Assembly (NCBI RefSeq): GCF_965248315.1
Contig: NZ_CBDFIX010000002.1
Coordinates: 1,674,001 to 1,738,000 of the forward strand
Direction of reading: 5' to 3'
DNA from: Ulvibacterium sp965248315
GTDB taxonomy: Bacteria; Bacteroidota; Bacteroidia; Flavobacteriales; Flavobacteriaceae
Length of the DNA stretch: 64,000 nucleotides
The first letter of the stretch is position 1. The number at the start of each line of letters is the position of its first letter. Positions 1 through 9,496 of the stretch are shown one piece after another. The position numbers and the translations under genes were made by a program. The notes beneath the pieces were generated by a model. It searched no databases and was not told the DNA's origin. It saw only the letters and a program-made list of their open reading frames with translations.

Positions 1-243
1 TTAAGGTTCGGATATGTGGTGGGAGGCAGATCTAAGTTTGTGTCGGATTCAGTGGATTTTTCCTTTTACAATGATGATATCAGACAATTTCAATATGGAC
101 TCACTTTTAATTTTGGGTACAATACTTTTAATATTCACCTATATTATGCCCTTAACGACTTGTTCAATGACAATGTTCTTGTTAACGGCACCGAAATCTC
201 CATGAGACCTTTACGCATAGGTCTCATCTTTTACATTTTATAG
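1..243 (+). CDS. PorT-family outer-membrane beta-barrel protein, 3' end only
   Basis: The reading frame is open from base 1 and stops at 241-243, so only the last 80 codons are present and the start lies outside the window. The piece shows alternating hydrophobic and polar strands (FQYGLTFNFGYNTFNIHLYY) and ends with the hydrophobic strand PLRIGLIFYIL, as expected for the last strand of an outer-membrane barrel. The ending resembles the PorT family, an integral outer-membrane part of the type IX secretion system, which fits the other T9SS genes in this window. Another small porin-like barrel protein cannot be excluded from 80 residues. No strong terminator follows, only a 4-bp hairpin (CCGT/ACGG) and a short T run just after the stop. 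Confidence 0.6.
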   Translation, partial: LRFGYVVGGRSKFVSDSVDFSFYNDDIRQFQYGLTFNFGYNTFNIHLYYALNDLFNDNVLVNGTEISMRPLRIGLIFYIL

Positions 244-434
244 ATTTTCCCGTATTACGGTTTTTCATATTGTTTTAATGTAGTGGCAAAAGGTCTATGG
301 CATGAATGTTGTGGATTAATGGGTAGTGTCTGGCCTTTTACTTTTTGAACAGACCATTCATTTTCTTCCCCAATGATCTTTGTTACTTTCCGAATGATAT
401 GGTTTAATTTTTTTATGAACCAAAGCCATGTATT

Positions 435-1046
435 ATGTCCAAAAGAGAGGAAGTACCTAAAGTGAATGCCGGGTCTATGGCCGACATCGCATTTCTACTA
501 TTGATTTTTTTCTTGGTAACCACAACCATAGAAACAGATGTTGGAATAGATAGGATTATGCCTGCAATGACCGATCCTTTCAAGGGAAAAATATTGGAAA
601 GGAATATATTTCGGATAGAAGTGAACAACAAAAACGAATTGCGAGTTGAAGAAGAACTAGTGGAAATAGAAGACCTTAAGGGCATTGTCATAGATTTTTT
701 GGACAATGGGGGAGCGGCTAGGGAAGCCTTGGATTTTTGTGATTATTGTAAGGGTAATAGGGATGTATCTTCTTCCGATAATCCTTCCAAAGCCATTGTA
801 TCACTTAGCTATACGAGGGAAACCGGTTATGGGATGTACATCACCGTTCAAAATGAATTGATAGCGGCATATAACCAATTGCGGAATAGGGAATCCCAAC
901 GCCTATTCCAAGTGAGCTATTCAACACTGATGGAACAATATGGGCACCCAGGAACATCATCTGTCGTTAAGAAAAGGCTCAAGGAAAGGATTATGAAAAT
1001 CCAAAACCTATTTCCTCAAAAAATATCGGAAGTAAAAGTAGAATGA
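435..1046 (+). CDS. ExbD/TolR-family biopolymer transport protein
   Basis: A 203-residue inner-membrane protein. ExbD proteins work with ExbB and TonB to pass proton-motive force to outer-membrane receptors. The N-terminus has the family pattern: a short cytoplasmic stretch with VNAGSMADIAFLLLIFFLVT, where the aspartate of MADIAF sits at the start of the single membrane helix (about residues 15-33) and is the expected proton-carrying residue. The rest is periplasmic. It is longer than classical ExbD (about 140 residues), as is common for the second ExbD copy of Bacteroidota. No ExbB or TonB gene is visible beside it; these may lie upstream of the window. It follows the PorT-like gene by 191 bases on the same strand. 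Confidence 0.88.
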   Translation: MSKREEVPKVNAGSMADIAFLLLIFFLVTTTIETDVGIDRIMPAMTDPFKGKILERNIFRIEVNNKNELRVEEELVEIEDLKGIVIDFLDNGGAAREALDFCDYCKGNRDVSSSDNPSKAIVSLSYTRETGYGMYITVQNELIAAYNQLRNRESQRLFQVSYSTLMEQYGHPGTSSVVKKRLKERIMKIQNLFPQKISEVKVE

Positions 1047-1096
1047 AGAGTTACGATTTCCTTATTAACCACCATTATAAGAAAACAGTGCAAAGG

Positions 1097-1702
1097 TTAT
1101 AACCAGAACCTAACCAGTAATAACTGAGAAGTAAAGCCTATGCAAAAACCTATCACAAGCTCAGCTTTGGAATGCGCCTTTAAATAAAGACGTGAACTGG
1201 CTACCAAGCCTATGAACACGGTAAGGATACTTAAAGCTAGGGTGATGTTTATTTCAAAATGAATGCTTAAAGCGGTAAGGAACATAAATAGACTTCCCAA
1301 GCCCATAAGATGTAAACTACATTTTACCTTAAAAAGTAGCGTGAAGAGTGCGGCAATCGCCGCGACGGTTAATCCTAAGAAGTAATAGTGGATTTCCATT
1401 ACGAAGTTATTGGGAATAACTTCATAAACAATCATTAAAAGTAAACCAATATGAATAAGAAGGGGGTATCTACGCTCTTTGATGGAAGGCATAAAAATGG
1501 AGCGCACTACACCGATATTTCTAAGTATAAGGTAGGAAACAATGGGTATGATTATGGTCAATATAAAAATGGGCAATATATTACCACTCTGCAATTCTAA
1601 AGGGCTATATTTTGGGGTTATGATGAAATAGGCAATAGTCCCCGCAAGGGGTATAAACAAAGGATGGGAGATATAGGAGATAGCTCGTAAAAATAGCCCC
1701 AT
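1097..1702 (-). CDS. Small multi-pass membrane protein downstream of rpoN
   Basis: A 201-residue, very hydrophobic protein with about six predicted membrane helices and no soluble domain. I do not recognise a characterised family with certainty; it resembles flavobacterial membrane proteins usually found next to rpoN, some annotated as PAP2-like, but I see no complete phosphatase signature. Its ATG overlaps the rpoN stop codon by one base (TAATG at 1700-1704), so the two genes are almost certainly translationally coupled and in one transcript. Function unknown. Confidence 0.75.
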   Translation of the reverse strand: MGLFLRAISYISHPLFIPLAGTIAYFIITPKYSPLELQSGNILPIFILTIIIPIVSYLILRNIGVVRSIFMPSIKERRYPLLIHIGLLLMIVYEVIPNNFVMEIHYYFLGLTVAAIAALFTLLFKVKCSLHLMGLGSLFMFLTALSIHFEINITLALSILTVFIGLVASSRLYLKAHSKAELVIGFCIGFTSQLLLVRFWL

Positions 1703-3159
1703 TATATTTTTTTTCGTAATCTGGCCACCGATATTCCCAGTTGTTCCCTGTATTTAGCAACCGTTCTTCGCGCAATGGGGTAGCCTTTTTCCTTTAGGAT
1801 TTTGGCCAATTTATCATCTGTAAGGGGTTTTTTCTTTTCTTCATTCTGTATCACGGTCTCCAAAATCTTTTTGATCTCCTTGGTGGAAACATCTTCGCCC
1901 TGTTCATTTTTCATGGATTCGGAAAAATAATCCTTTATCAATTTGGTGCCATAGGGAGTATCTACATATTTGCTATTGGCCACTCTAGAAACGGTAGATA
2001 CATCCATATCTATTTCATCCGCAATATCCTTTAAAATCATAGGGCGCAAGTTTCGTTCATCACCGGTCAAAAAGTATTCCCTTTGGTACTGCATTATTGC
2101 GTTCATTGTGATGTAAAGGGTCTGTTGCCTTTGGCGGATGGCATCGATAAACCACTTGGCAGCATCCAACTTTTGTTTGATGAAGAGTACTGTATCCTTT
2201 TGGGATTTGGATTTATTCTTGGAGTCCTTATAGCCTTTTAGCATATTGCTGTATTCCCGGGATACGTGCAGCTCCGGTGCATTTCTGCCGTTTAGGGTAA
2301 GCTCTAGTTCTCCGTCTACGATCCGAATGGAAAAATCAGGAACTACATGTTCTACTATTCTATTATTTCCGGAATAGGATCCTCCCGGTTTGGGATTTAA
2401 CTTTTCAATTTCGGAAATGGCATCCTTAAGCTCTTCCTCGGAAATACCATGCCTTTGTACTAATTTTTTGTAATGCTTTTTGGTAAACTGTTCGAAAGAT
2501 TTTTCCAATACGGTAATGGCCAGTTCAATACTGGGCGAAGGCTCCTTTCTCTTCAACTGTATGATAAGGCATTCTTCCAACGACCTTGCTGCTACTCCCG
2601 GAGGGTCCAATTCCTGTACTATCCCCAATACTTTTTCGATGGTCTTTTCATCCGTATATATATTTTGGGTAAAGGCCAGATCGTCCATAATATCGGAAAG
2701 GGGTCTTCGGATATATCCACTTTCATCAACACTGCCCACCAAAAATTCGGCAATGGTCCATTCCTCATCACTTAAATAAACGGTATTAAGTTGATTTAAT
2801 AGGTATTGGTTAAAAGAAGTCCCTGCCGCATATGGAACGCTTTTTTCGTCATCGTCAACACTATAATTACTGGTTTTGGTACGGTAATCCGGAATTTCAT
2901 CATCACTTAGATAATCATCAATATTAATATCTTCCGTGTTAATACTGTCATTATCCGTTTCGCTCTCATAGATATCGCCATACTCATCCTCCTGCGTAGC
3001 GTTCTCCTCTTTACCACCTTCCAAAGCGGGGTTTTCCTCCAATTCCTGTTTCAAACGCTGCTCAAAGGCCTGGGTAGGCAGTTGTATAAGCTTCATCAGC
3101 TGAATCTGCTGCGGGGAAAGCTTTTGTGATAATTTAAACTGTAGGTGCTGTTTGAGCAT
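1702..3159 (-). CDS. rpoN: RNA polymerase sigma-54 factor
   Basis: A 485-residue sigma-54, close to the usual family length. Region I at the N-terminus is Gln/Leu-rich (LSPQQIQLMKLIQLP, residues about 15-29) and is the part that contacts bEBP activators. It is followed by an acidic linker (about 45-110), the core-binding region, a helix-turn-helix region (about 380-420, with STVSRVANSKYVDTPYGT), and the diagnostic RpoN box ARRTVAKYRE at about 463-472, which recognises the -24 element. It lies 43 bases downstream of asnS and overlaps the next membrane gene by one base, suggesting an asnS-rpoN-membrane protein operon. No bEBP activator gene is present in the window. Confidence 0.97.
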   Translation of the reverse strand: MLKQHLQFKLSQKLSPQQIQLMKLIQLPTQAFEQRLKQELEENPALEGGKEENATQEDEYGDIYESETDNDSINTEDINIDDYLSDDEIPDYRTKTSNYSVDDDEKSVPYAAGTSFNQYLLNQLNTVYLSDEEWTIAEFLVGSVDESGYIRRPLSDIMDDLAFTQNIYTDEKTIEKVLGIVQELDPPGVAARSLEECLIIQLKRKEPSPSIELAITVLEKSFEQFTKKHYKKLVQRHGISEEELKDAISEIEKLNPKPGGSYSGNNRIVEHVVPDFSIRIVDGELELTLNGRNAPELHVSREYSNMLKGYKDSKNKSKSQKDTVLFIKQKLDAAKWFIDAIRQRQQTLYITMNAIMQYQREYFLTGDERNLRPMILKDIADEIDMDVSTVSRVANSKYVDTPYGTKLIKDYFSESMKNEQGEDVSTKEIKKILETVIQNEEKKKPLTDDKLAKILKEKGYPIARRTVAKYREQLGISVARLRKKI

Positions 3160-3202
3160 TAGGGTTAAATTCTACGTACTTTATAAAGTTAAAAAATGAA
3201 TT

Positions 3203-4639
3203 CTAAAACTCGGCATTTTGTGGTGTTCTAGGAAAAGGTATGACATCCCTGATATTTCCCATACCCGTGGCAAAAAGCACCAATCTTTCAAAACCAAGAC
3301 CAAATCCGCTATGTACGGCAGTTCCAAATTTTCGAAGATCTAAGTACCACCAGAGTTCTTTTTCGTCAATATCCAGTGCAGCTATCTTTTCCCTTAACAC
3401 GTCCAAACGTTCCTCGCGCTGAGATCCCCCAACAATTTCGCCTATTCCTGGAAAAAGGATATCCATGGCCCTTACGGTCTTGCCATCCTCATTAAGGCGC
3501 ATATAAAAAGCCTTTATGTTGGCAGGATAGTCAAATAGGATTACCGGGCATTTAAAGTGTTTTTCCACTAAATAACGTTCATGTTCACTCTGCAGATCGG
3601 CACCCCATTCATCAATGGGGTACTGAAATCTCTTCTTTTTATTAGGTTTGCTGTTGCGTAAAATATCTATGGCCTCCGTATAGGTAACCCGTTTAAAACT
3701 ATTGTCCGCCACAAATCCGAGTTTTTCCATAAGGGCCATTTCACTTCGCTCGGCTTGTGGTTTGGTCTTCTCCTCGTCCAATAGCCGTTTTTCCAGAAAC
3801 TGCAGGTCTTCTTTGCAATTTTCCAATATGTAGCGAATAACGGATTTAATGAAGTCCTCTGCCAAATCCATATTGGCATCCAGATCATAAAAAGCCATTT
3901 CCGGTTCTATCATCCAGAATTCGGCCAAATGCCTGGAAGTATTGGAGTTCTCCGCCCGAAAAGTTGGCCCGAACGTATATACTTTCCCCAGCCCCATTGC
4001 ATAGGCTTCCGCTTCCAACTGACCGGATACGGTAAGATTGGTTTCCTTTCCGAAGAAATCTTCCTTAAAGTCTACCTGCCCATTTTCATGCAAAGGCGGA
4101 TTTTTATCGTCCAAGGTAGTTACACGGAACATTTCTCCAGCTCCTTCAGCATCTGATCCGGTAATAATGGGAGCGTGGAAGTAATAAAAGCCGTTTTCGT
4201 TAAAGTATTTATGTATCGCGAAAGCCAAGGCCGAACGGACTCGCATCACCGCTGAAAATGTATTGGTACGAACTCGCAAATGAGCTTTTTCACGAAGAAA
4301 TTCCAAGGAATGCTTTTTGGGCTGAATGGGATAAGCTTCTGGATCTGCACTTCCGTGTACATAAATCTCCTTTACCTGTATTTCCACATTCTGACCCCTT
4401 CCCTGACTTTCAACTAAAATACCTGTAACCCGTAGGGCCGCTCCTGTAGCAATTTGTTTCAACAAATTTTCATCAAACTGTTCAAAGTCCACAACACATT
4501 GTATGTTGTTAAGCGTAGATCCATCGTTAAGGGCTATAAAGCGATTACTTCGGAATGTTTTTACCCATCCGTCCACTTGGACTTCCTGCAATGTAGGTGC
4601 CATTAAAAGCAGTTCTTTTACACTAGATGATTTCATCAT
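3203..4639 (-). CDS. asnS: Asparaginyl-tRNA synthetase
   Basis: A 478-residue class IIb aminoacyl-tRNA synthetase that charges tRNA-Asn. It has an N-terminal OB-fold anticodon-binding domain (about 1-105), class II motif 2 around residues 227-247 (FRAEN, then HLAEFWMIEPE) and motif 3 GFGLGFERL at 445-453. Motif 2 and the absence of the GAD insertion distinguish it from AspRS. The first two codons are both ATG, so the start could be 4639 or 4636. A Bacteroidota -7-like element (CAAAGATA on the plus strand, 4663-4670) lies just upstream, without a clear -33 partner. rpoN follows in the same direction. Confidence 0.97.
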   Translation of the reverse strand: MMKSSSVKELLLMAPTLQEVQVDGWVKTFRSNRFIALNDGSTLNNIQCVVDFEQFDENLLKQIATGAALRVTGILVESQGRGQNVEIQVKEIYVHGSADPEAYPIQPKKHSLEFLREKAHLRVRTNTFSAVMRVRSALAFAIHKYFNENGFYYFHAPIITGSDAEGAGEMFRVTTLDDKNPPLHENGQVDFKEDFFGKETNLTVSGQLEAEAYAMGLGKVYTFGPTFRAENSNTSRHLAEFWMIEPEMAFYDLDANMDLAEDFIKSVIRYILENCKEDLQFLEKRLLDEEKTKPQAERSEMALMEKLGFVADNSFKRVTYTEAIDILRNSKPNKKKRFQYPIDEWGADLQSEHERYLVEKHFKCPVILFDYPANIKAFYMRLNEDGKTVRAMDILFPGIGEIVGGSQREERLDVLREKIAALDIDEKELWWYLDLRKFGTAVHSGFGLGFERLVLFATGMGNIRDVIPFPRTPQNAEF

Positions 4640-4733
4640 ATGTTACATGAAAATTAGAACGGCAAAGATAGCTTTTTTGATTAAAAGGAATTACCGGTTG
4701 TGGGGTATAAAAAGGTTTGGTAGGGTGGTATCC

Positions 4734-7130
4734 CTATGGGTTTTCCACGTTTACCTCTTCTTTGGGAAGGATATCTATTTGTGGTTTTTTCAATACCTCT
4801 TTATTGGCTATGCTCCTTTCCAAGGACAACAAGAGGGAAGGCAATAAAATGAGATTGGCCAACATGGCAAAAAGTAAAGTAGCGGAAACCAAGGCACCCA
4901 GGGCCACTGTTCCTCCAAAGTTGGAGATAACAAAGACGGAAAAACCGAAAAACAAAACAATGGATGTATAAAACATACTTACCCCTGTTTCCCTAAGCGC
5001 TGCATATACGGACTTTTGGATACGCCATTTATTTGCGGTAAGTTCTTGACGATATTTGGCCAGAAAGTGAATGGTATCGTCCACGGAAATACCAAAGGCA
5101 ATACTAAAGACTAGGATAGTAGAAGGTTTTATGGGAACTCCCACAAAGCCCATGACCCCGGCCGTGATGACCAAGGGAAGCAAATTGGGAATGAGGGATA
5201 TAACGATCATGCGAAACGAACGGAACAAATAGGCCATGAACAAGGCGATTAAAAAAATGGCAAACGCCAATGAAAGCACTAGATTTTTCACCAAATATTT
5301 GGTGCCTTTTAGAAATAGCAGGGCACTTCCGGTCATGTAAACATTGTAACGTTCCGAAGGAAATATTTTTTCGATATTCTCCAATAACCTATCTTCAATT
5401 TCCTCCATGCGATCGGTTTTTACATCCTTCATAAAGGTGGTAATCCGCGCCGTCTGTCCCGTGCTATCCACAAAGTTTTTGAGCAAGTCACCGTTGCCAG
5501 AGGATTTCCGGGCAACATCCATAATAAAATTATTCTCCTGTGTGGTTGGAAGCTGATAGTATTTGGGAATACCGTTGTAAAAGGCCTGTTTTGAATATTT
5601 GACCAGATTAACTATGGAAATGGACTTGGAAAGCTCTGGGATTTCTTCAATGACTCCCCCCAATCGATCTATCCGTTTTAATGTGGCAGGTTTTAGTACG
5701 CCTTTGGGCCGTTCGGTATCCACCACAATTTCTACAGGCATAATACCGTCAAACTCACTTTCAAAAAAACGGATATCCTGAAAAAACTCCGCCTTTTTTG
5801 GCATATCCTCTATAGGGCTTCCGGAGATTTCAATTTGGTAGATTCCTATGATGCTAATGACCAAAAGGGCAATGGAAACGATGTATACGGCTATTCTATG
5901 GTCCCGGACAATGCGTTCCATCCAATTTACAAAGGCATCTATCCATCTTTTGTTCAGATGCTTTAAATGTTTTGTTTTGGGCAAGGACATGAAACTATAC
6001 ACTATGGGAATGATCAGAAGGGAAAGGATAAAGATGCCGATAATGTTTATGGAAGCAACAACACCGAATTCTTTTAACAATTTACTGTCGGTAATGATAA
6101 AGGTCGCAAACCCGGATGCCGTGGTCATATTCGTCATTAGGGTAGCATTCCCAATTTTGGAAATTACCCGCTGTAACGAAAGTGCCTGGTTGCCATGCTT
6201 TTTTACCTCTTGCTGATATTTGTTGATTAGGAAAATACAATTGGGTACTCCGATAACTATGATTAATGGAGGGATAAGTGCGGTGAGCACGGTTATTTCA
6301 TATTGGAGTAGGCCAAGAATTCCAAAGGCCCACATTACCCCAATGATAACCACGCACATGGAAATAGTTGTTGCCCTTACACTTCTAAAGAAAAAGAAAA
6401 AAATCAGGGAAGTGACGGCCAGTGCTGCAAAAATAAACTTCCCGATTTCGTCTATAATATTCTGTGAGTTCAACGTACGTATGTAGGGCATACCGGATAC
6501 GTGCACGTTCAAGCCGGTTTCCTCTTCAAAATCGTTGATTAAGTTGGTAAGGTCTTTTAGAATAAAATCTTTCCGTACGGAAGTGTTTACAATATCCTTG
6601 TCCAAATTTACTATGGTGCGTATAGTGCTACTTTCCTTATTATAAATGAGCTTGTCGTAAAAGGGTAGATTATTGAAAAGGTATGCGGTAAGACTATCTA
6701 TTTTGCTTCGGGTATTCAAGGAATCCTTGATAAAGGGTTCCAGCACAAATTCCTGTTTTTCGGAATCGCGCTTAAGCTCTAGAAGATTATCCGTGGAAAG
6801 AACAAAGTCCACTTCCGGGAAGGCCTGTAATTGCTTGCTGAGCCGGTTCCATCGGTTAAAATTTTGTGGAGAATATAATGTGCTGTCCTTTACGGCAAAT
6901 ACTACTGCATTGCCCTCTTCACCAAACTGCTCCAAAAAGGATTGGTATTCTTGGTTGATGGGGTGGTCATCGGGGAGCAAATTGGCCTGGGAGCTACTAA
7001 AACGCATATGTTCCCACTGTAGGCCCAAAAAAACGGTAAACGCCGCGATCAATACCAATATCAATACCCTATTACGAAGGATGATACGCGCCGTCCTAGC
7101 CCAAAAGCCTTGTGTAAGTTTTGCTACCAC
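4734..7130 (-). CDS. MMPL/RND-superfamily membrane exporter
   Basis: A 798-residue inner-membrane transporter of the RND superfamily, MMPL type. It is a two-fold repeat: helix 1 (about 17-36), a large periplasmic loop (about 40-225), a bundle of five helices (about 228-385), then helix 7 (about 412-432), a second periplasmic loop, and a final five-helix bundle (about 620-770). The substrate is unknown; relatives move lipids or hydrophobic compounds, and sterol-sensing-type RND proteins are related. There is no adjacent membrane-fusion or TolC-like gene, as expected for MMPL proteins. A -7-like element (CAAAGATA, 7150-7157) lies 20 bases upstream. It is the last conserved gene before an AT-rich accessory pair. 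Confidence 0.9.
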   Translation of the reverse strand: MVAKLTQGFWARTARIILRNRVLILVLIAAFTVFLGLQWEHMRFSSSQANLLPDDHPINQEYQSFLEQFGEEGNAVVFAVKDSTLYSPQNFNRWNRLSKQLQAFPEVDFVLSTDNLLELKRDSEKQEFVLEPFIKDSLNTRSKIDSLTAYLFNNLPFYDKLIYNKESSTIRTIVNLDKDIVNTSVRKDFILKDLTNLINDFEEETGLNVHVSGMPYIRTLNSQNIIDEIGKFIFAALAVTSLIFFFFFRSVRATTISMCVVIIGVMWAFGILGLLQYEITVLTALIPPLIIVIGVPNCIFLINKYQQEVKKHGNQALSLQRVISKIGNATLMTNMTTASGFATFIITDSKLLKEFGVVASINIIGIFILSLLIIPIVYSFMSLPKTKHLKHLNKRWIDAFVNWMERIVRDHRIAVYIVSIALLVISIIGIYQIEISGSPIEDMPKKAEFFQDIRFFESEFDGIMPVEIVVDTERPKGVLKPATLKRIDRLGGVIEEIPELSKSISIVNLVKYSKQAFYNGIPKYYQLPTTQENNFIMDVARKSSGNGDLLKNFVDSTGQTARITTFMKDVKTDRMEEIEDRLLENIEKIFPSERYNVYMTGSALLFLKGTKYLVKNLVLSLAFAIFLIALFMAYLFRSFRMIVISLIPNLLPLVITAGVMGFVGVPIKPSTILVFSIAFGISVDDTIHFLAKYRQELTANKWRIQKSVYAALRETGVSMFYTSIVLFFGFSVFVISNFGGTVALGALVSATLLFAMLANLILLPSLLLSLERSIANKEVLKKPQIDILPKEEVNVENP

Positions 7131-7414
7131 AGTAGATTTTTACAGAGCGCAAAGATAGGGAATGGCACCGAAGGTTCCTATAGGGTTTTCTAGCAGGCTG
7201 ATACCTAAGGGTTTCCGAAATCTGTCGCAATAATATAGAAAATATACTATTTTTTATTATATTTGAGAAAATATTAGATGATTCAAAAAGTTTTATGTAC
7301 CCAATATTTTGAAACCACTCAAAAACTTGTTGATTCAGATACAGTTTTTTTGTAATTGGTAGTAAAACAGAGGAAATAGTCTAAATAATTATTAACCACC
7401 TTAAACTTTAACGC

Positions 7415-8554
7415 ATGAAAAAGTTCCCCCCTTTTTTGCTTTTACTATTTATTTTTTTGTCCTTACTAAGCTGCGACCACGATGAAGATTTGGAAGTTTC
7501 AAATGACATGATTCTGGAAAAACGAATGTATGACAAAGAGTATATAAAGGATGCTACATTAAATGAGCAACTGAATTATCGGATATTTCATTTATCCCAA
7601 TTAGTTAATGAGTTACGTGTATCTAAAATTGAATTTGACAAAATGTTTTCTAAAAATTCCGGAAAGGATAACAGCTTTAACAAGTTGTTCTTCAGTGATT
7701 TATTATATTCAAATGCTCTAGACAACAAAGGGAAGGGTGTAAATAAGAATATGGAATTTTCACTTGGGGCTTTTATGGGTCTATCTGAACAAGATTTATT
7801 ACCTTATATAGAAAAAATTAAAAATGGTGACACCTCTGACCCTTTATTCCTTGTGTCTTCATACGATATCAAAAACGATAGGGAAACTGTCCTAGGGCTT
7901 AAACTGGACTCTGAGGGTAAATTGCAAATGGTAAGTTCTGATGTAACGGAAGAAAATGTTTTTGGAGATAAAACGGGAAAAGTTGCAGGTCCCAATGCCG
8001 TTTATAAAGTTGACTCCGATGGGTGCGGAAACTATTACAAAAATGCTGGTTGTGGCAGTAGTGGTAGTACAGGTGGTGTTACAACAAGTGGCACGGTCGC
8101 AATTAGAACAATACAAATAAGAGATAAAAAAGATTCGTGGCTCTCGAATGCTCAGATTAGGTTTCAGAAAGTTACAGCAGGTGATTTCAATTCTTCAAAC
8201 TTTTACACACACTGCGGTATAAACGATGCTTGGTGCAATTTAGATGGTGACTGGTTGGCTCAGTATAGTAGTAGAGAGGTTAAAAAAGGAAGGGTGGTAA
8301 ATGTAAACAAGTATCTTGGACGAAAGTCTGGTGATTTTGTATTATATGCACTATACGAGTATGATAATTGGCCAGCACCAAAAAAAACGTTTAAGAGGAA
8401 TATCAATGGTGCGGATGTTTATGTGGAATATAGGTCTTATCAAACCCCTTATGACCACAATGTTTTTACAACTTTCTCTGGGAATAGATATGGTGTTAGG
8501 TCAAGGACCTCATACATGTTGGACAATAGGGCTATTAAATATAATTTTAATTGA
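7415..8554 (+). CDS. Unknown lipoprotein with cysteine-containing C-terminal domain
   Basis: A 379-residue protein I do not recognise. It begins with a lipoprotein signal peptide ending in LSLLSC, with the lipidated cysteine at residue 20, followed by acidic residues (DHDED) that favour surface or outer-membrane placement. Residues about 30-195 are a charged helical-looking domain. A Gly/Ser/Thr-rich linker (about 205-228, GCGSSGSTGG) joins it to a C-terminal domain rich in Tyr, Trp and Asn, with further cysteines in the linker and in THCGINDAWCN that could form disulphides. DNA is more AT-rich than the flanking genes. The next gene starts 5 bases after the stop, so the two are probably one operon. 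A TATATTTG element at 7258-7265 is a possible -7 site. Confidence 0.75.
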   Translation: MKKFPPFLLLLFIFLSLLSCDHDEDLEVSNDMILEKRMYDKEYIKDATLNEQLNYRIFHLSQLVNELRVSKIEFDKMFSKNSGKDNSFNKLFFSDLLYSNALDNKGKGVNKNMEFSLGAFMGLSEQDLLPYIEKIKNGDTSDPLFLVSSYDIKNDRETVLGLKLDSEGKLQMVSSDVTEENVFGDKTGKVAGPNAVYKVDSDGCGNYYKNAGCGSSGSTGGVTTSGTVAIRTIQIRDKKDSWLSNAQIRFQKVTAGDFNSSNFYTHCGINDAWCNLDGDWLAQYSSREVKKGRVVNVNKYLGRKSGDFVLYALYEYDNWPAPKKTFKRNINGADVYVEYRSYQTPYDHNVFTTFSGNRYGVRSRTSYMLDNRAIKYNFN

Positions 8555-8559
8555 AATTA

Positions 8560-9222
8560 ATGAGAGTAACACTCTTTTTGTCAATAGTACCTTTTTTTGC
8601 GTACTCTCAGATAGGGAATGAAGTTGACCATTGTCAACTTCGTCTTAATTTAGGAACAGAATATAGAATTACTCCAATATACAATGTGAATGTTGTTGGT
8701 TTAAACGAAGCGGCTTTTTTTACAAATTTGGATAGACAAAACTCCGGTTTTAGCTTTGGAATTGGGCTTGAGTTATTTCTCATCAAGAATTTCTCTGTTG
8801 GTTTAATAGGTTCACTTAGGCATGACATACTTGTAAACGAGACTCCAGATAGTATTGATGATTTTTCCCAAACTGTTAGTGAAAAAAGACTGATGCTGGG
8901 ATATCATTTAAATTTGAATTATTATTTTAAGCTTTTCAAAAAGGGAGAAGCCTTTGTAGGAGGGGGTGTTAGCCTTCTTAACAGAAATAGTGATTATACA
9001 ACTCAAGAAGTATTCTTTAATGAAGAAGGTAATATTACTGGAACCGAAACGAGAATGGGAAACTACAAGTTTTCCGCCAATAATCTTTTTGTGGGTTATA
9101 ACATAAAGAGAAGTAAAATTTCTCTAGGTATTTATCTGACAAGAAAATCTCCCTATTTCAAGGAGTCAGCAACATTTATTGTCCCTCATATCGGATATGA
9201 ATACAATCTTGCCAAATTTTAA
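8560..9222 (+). CDS. Unknown outer-membrane beta-barrel protein
   Basis: A 220-residue protein with a signal peptide (MRVTLFLSIVPFFAYSQ) and alternating beta-strand patterns through to the end (for example FSFGIGLELFLIKNFSVGLIGSL), ending in a strand GYEYNLAKF. It looks like a small eight-stranded outer-membrane barrel of the OmpW/porin-like type, but no specific family is recognised. The ATG at 8560 is preferred because it gives a clean signal peptide; a TTG at 8551 would overlap the previous stop. It is tightly linked to the lipoprotein upstream and probably works with it at the outer membrane. Confidence 0.75.
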   Translation: MRVTLFLSIVPFFAYSQIGNEVDHCQLRLNLGTEYRITPIYNVNVVGLNEAAFFTNLDRQNSGFSFGIGLELFLIKNFSVGLIGSLRHDILVNETPDSIDDFSQTVSEKRLMLGYHLNLNYYFKLFKKGEAFVGGGVSLLNRNSDYTTQEVFFNEEGNITGTETRMGNYKFSANNLFVGYNIKRSKISLGIYLTRKSPYFKESATFIVPHIGYEYNLAKF

Positions 9223-9496
9223 AAGATGGAATCGGATTAATAATTTAATATGAGGTTCTTTTTAGGATAAAGATTAAGGGAGCACGTATCATTTTTTAAA
9301 GGTAGGGCAATACTTATTTTGACTAATCTACTTGTTTGTTACACTTTTCTCTTAATGTTTATTTCTTAGAAATCTGCTAGAAGCCACTATGTTTAGGTGA
9401 ACCAAAAAAGTCTGATGGCATATAGAGTAAATTTGACTCTTGTGAAAAAATCAGAATATAGCTAGTCAAGTGAAATTCCAGCCTTACCGTTTCAAA

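Noticed and set aside
8316..8621. 101-codon plus-strand frame across the lipoprotein/barrel junction
   Set aside because: It overlaps two better-supported genes in other frames and has no signal or domain.
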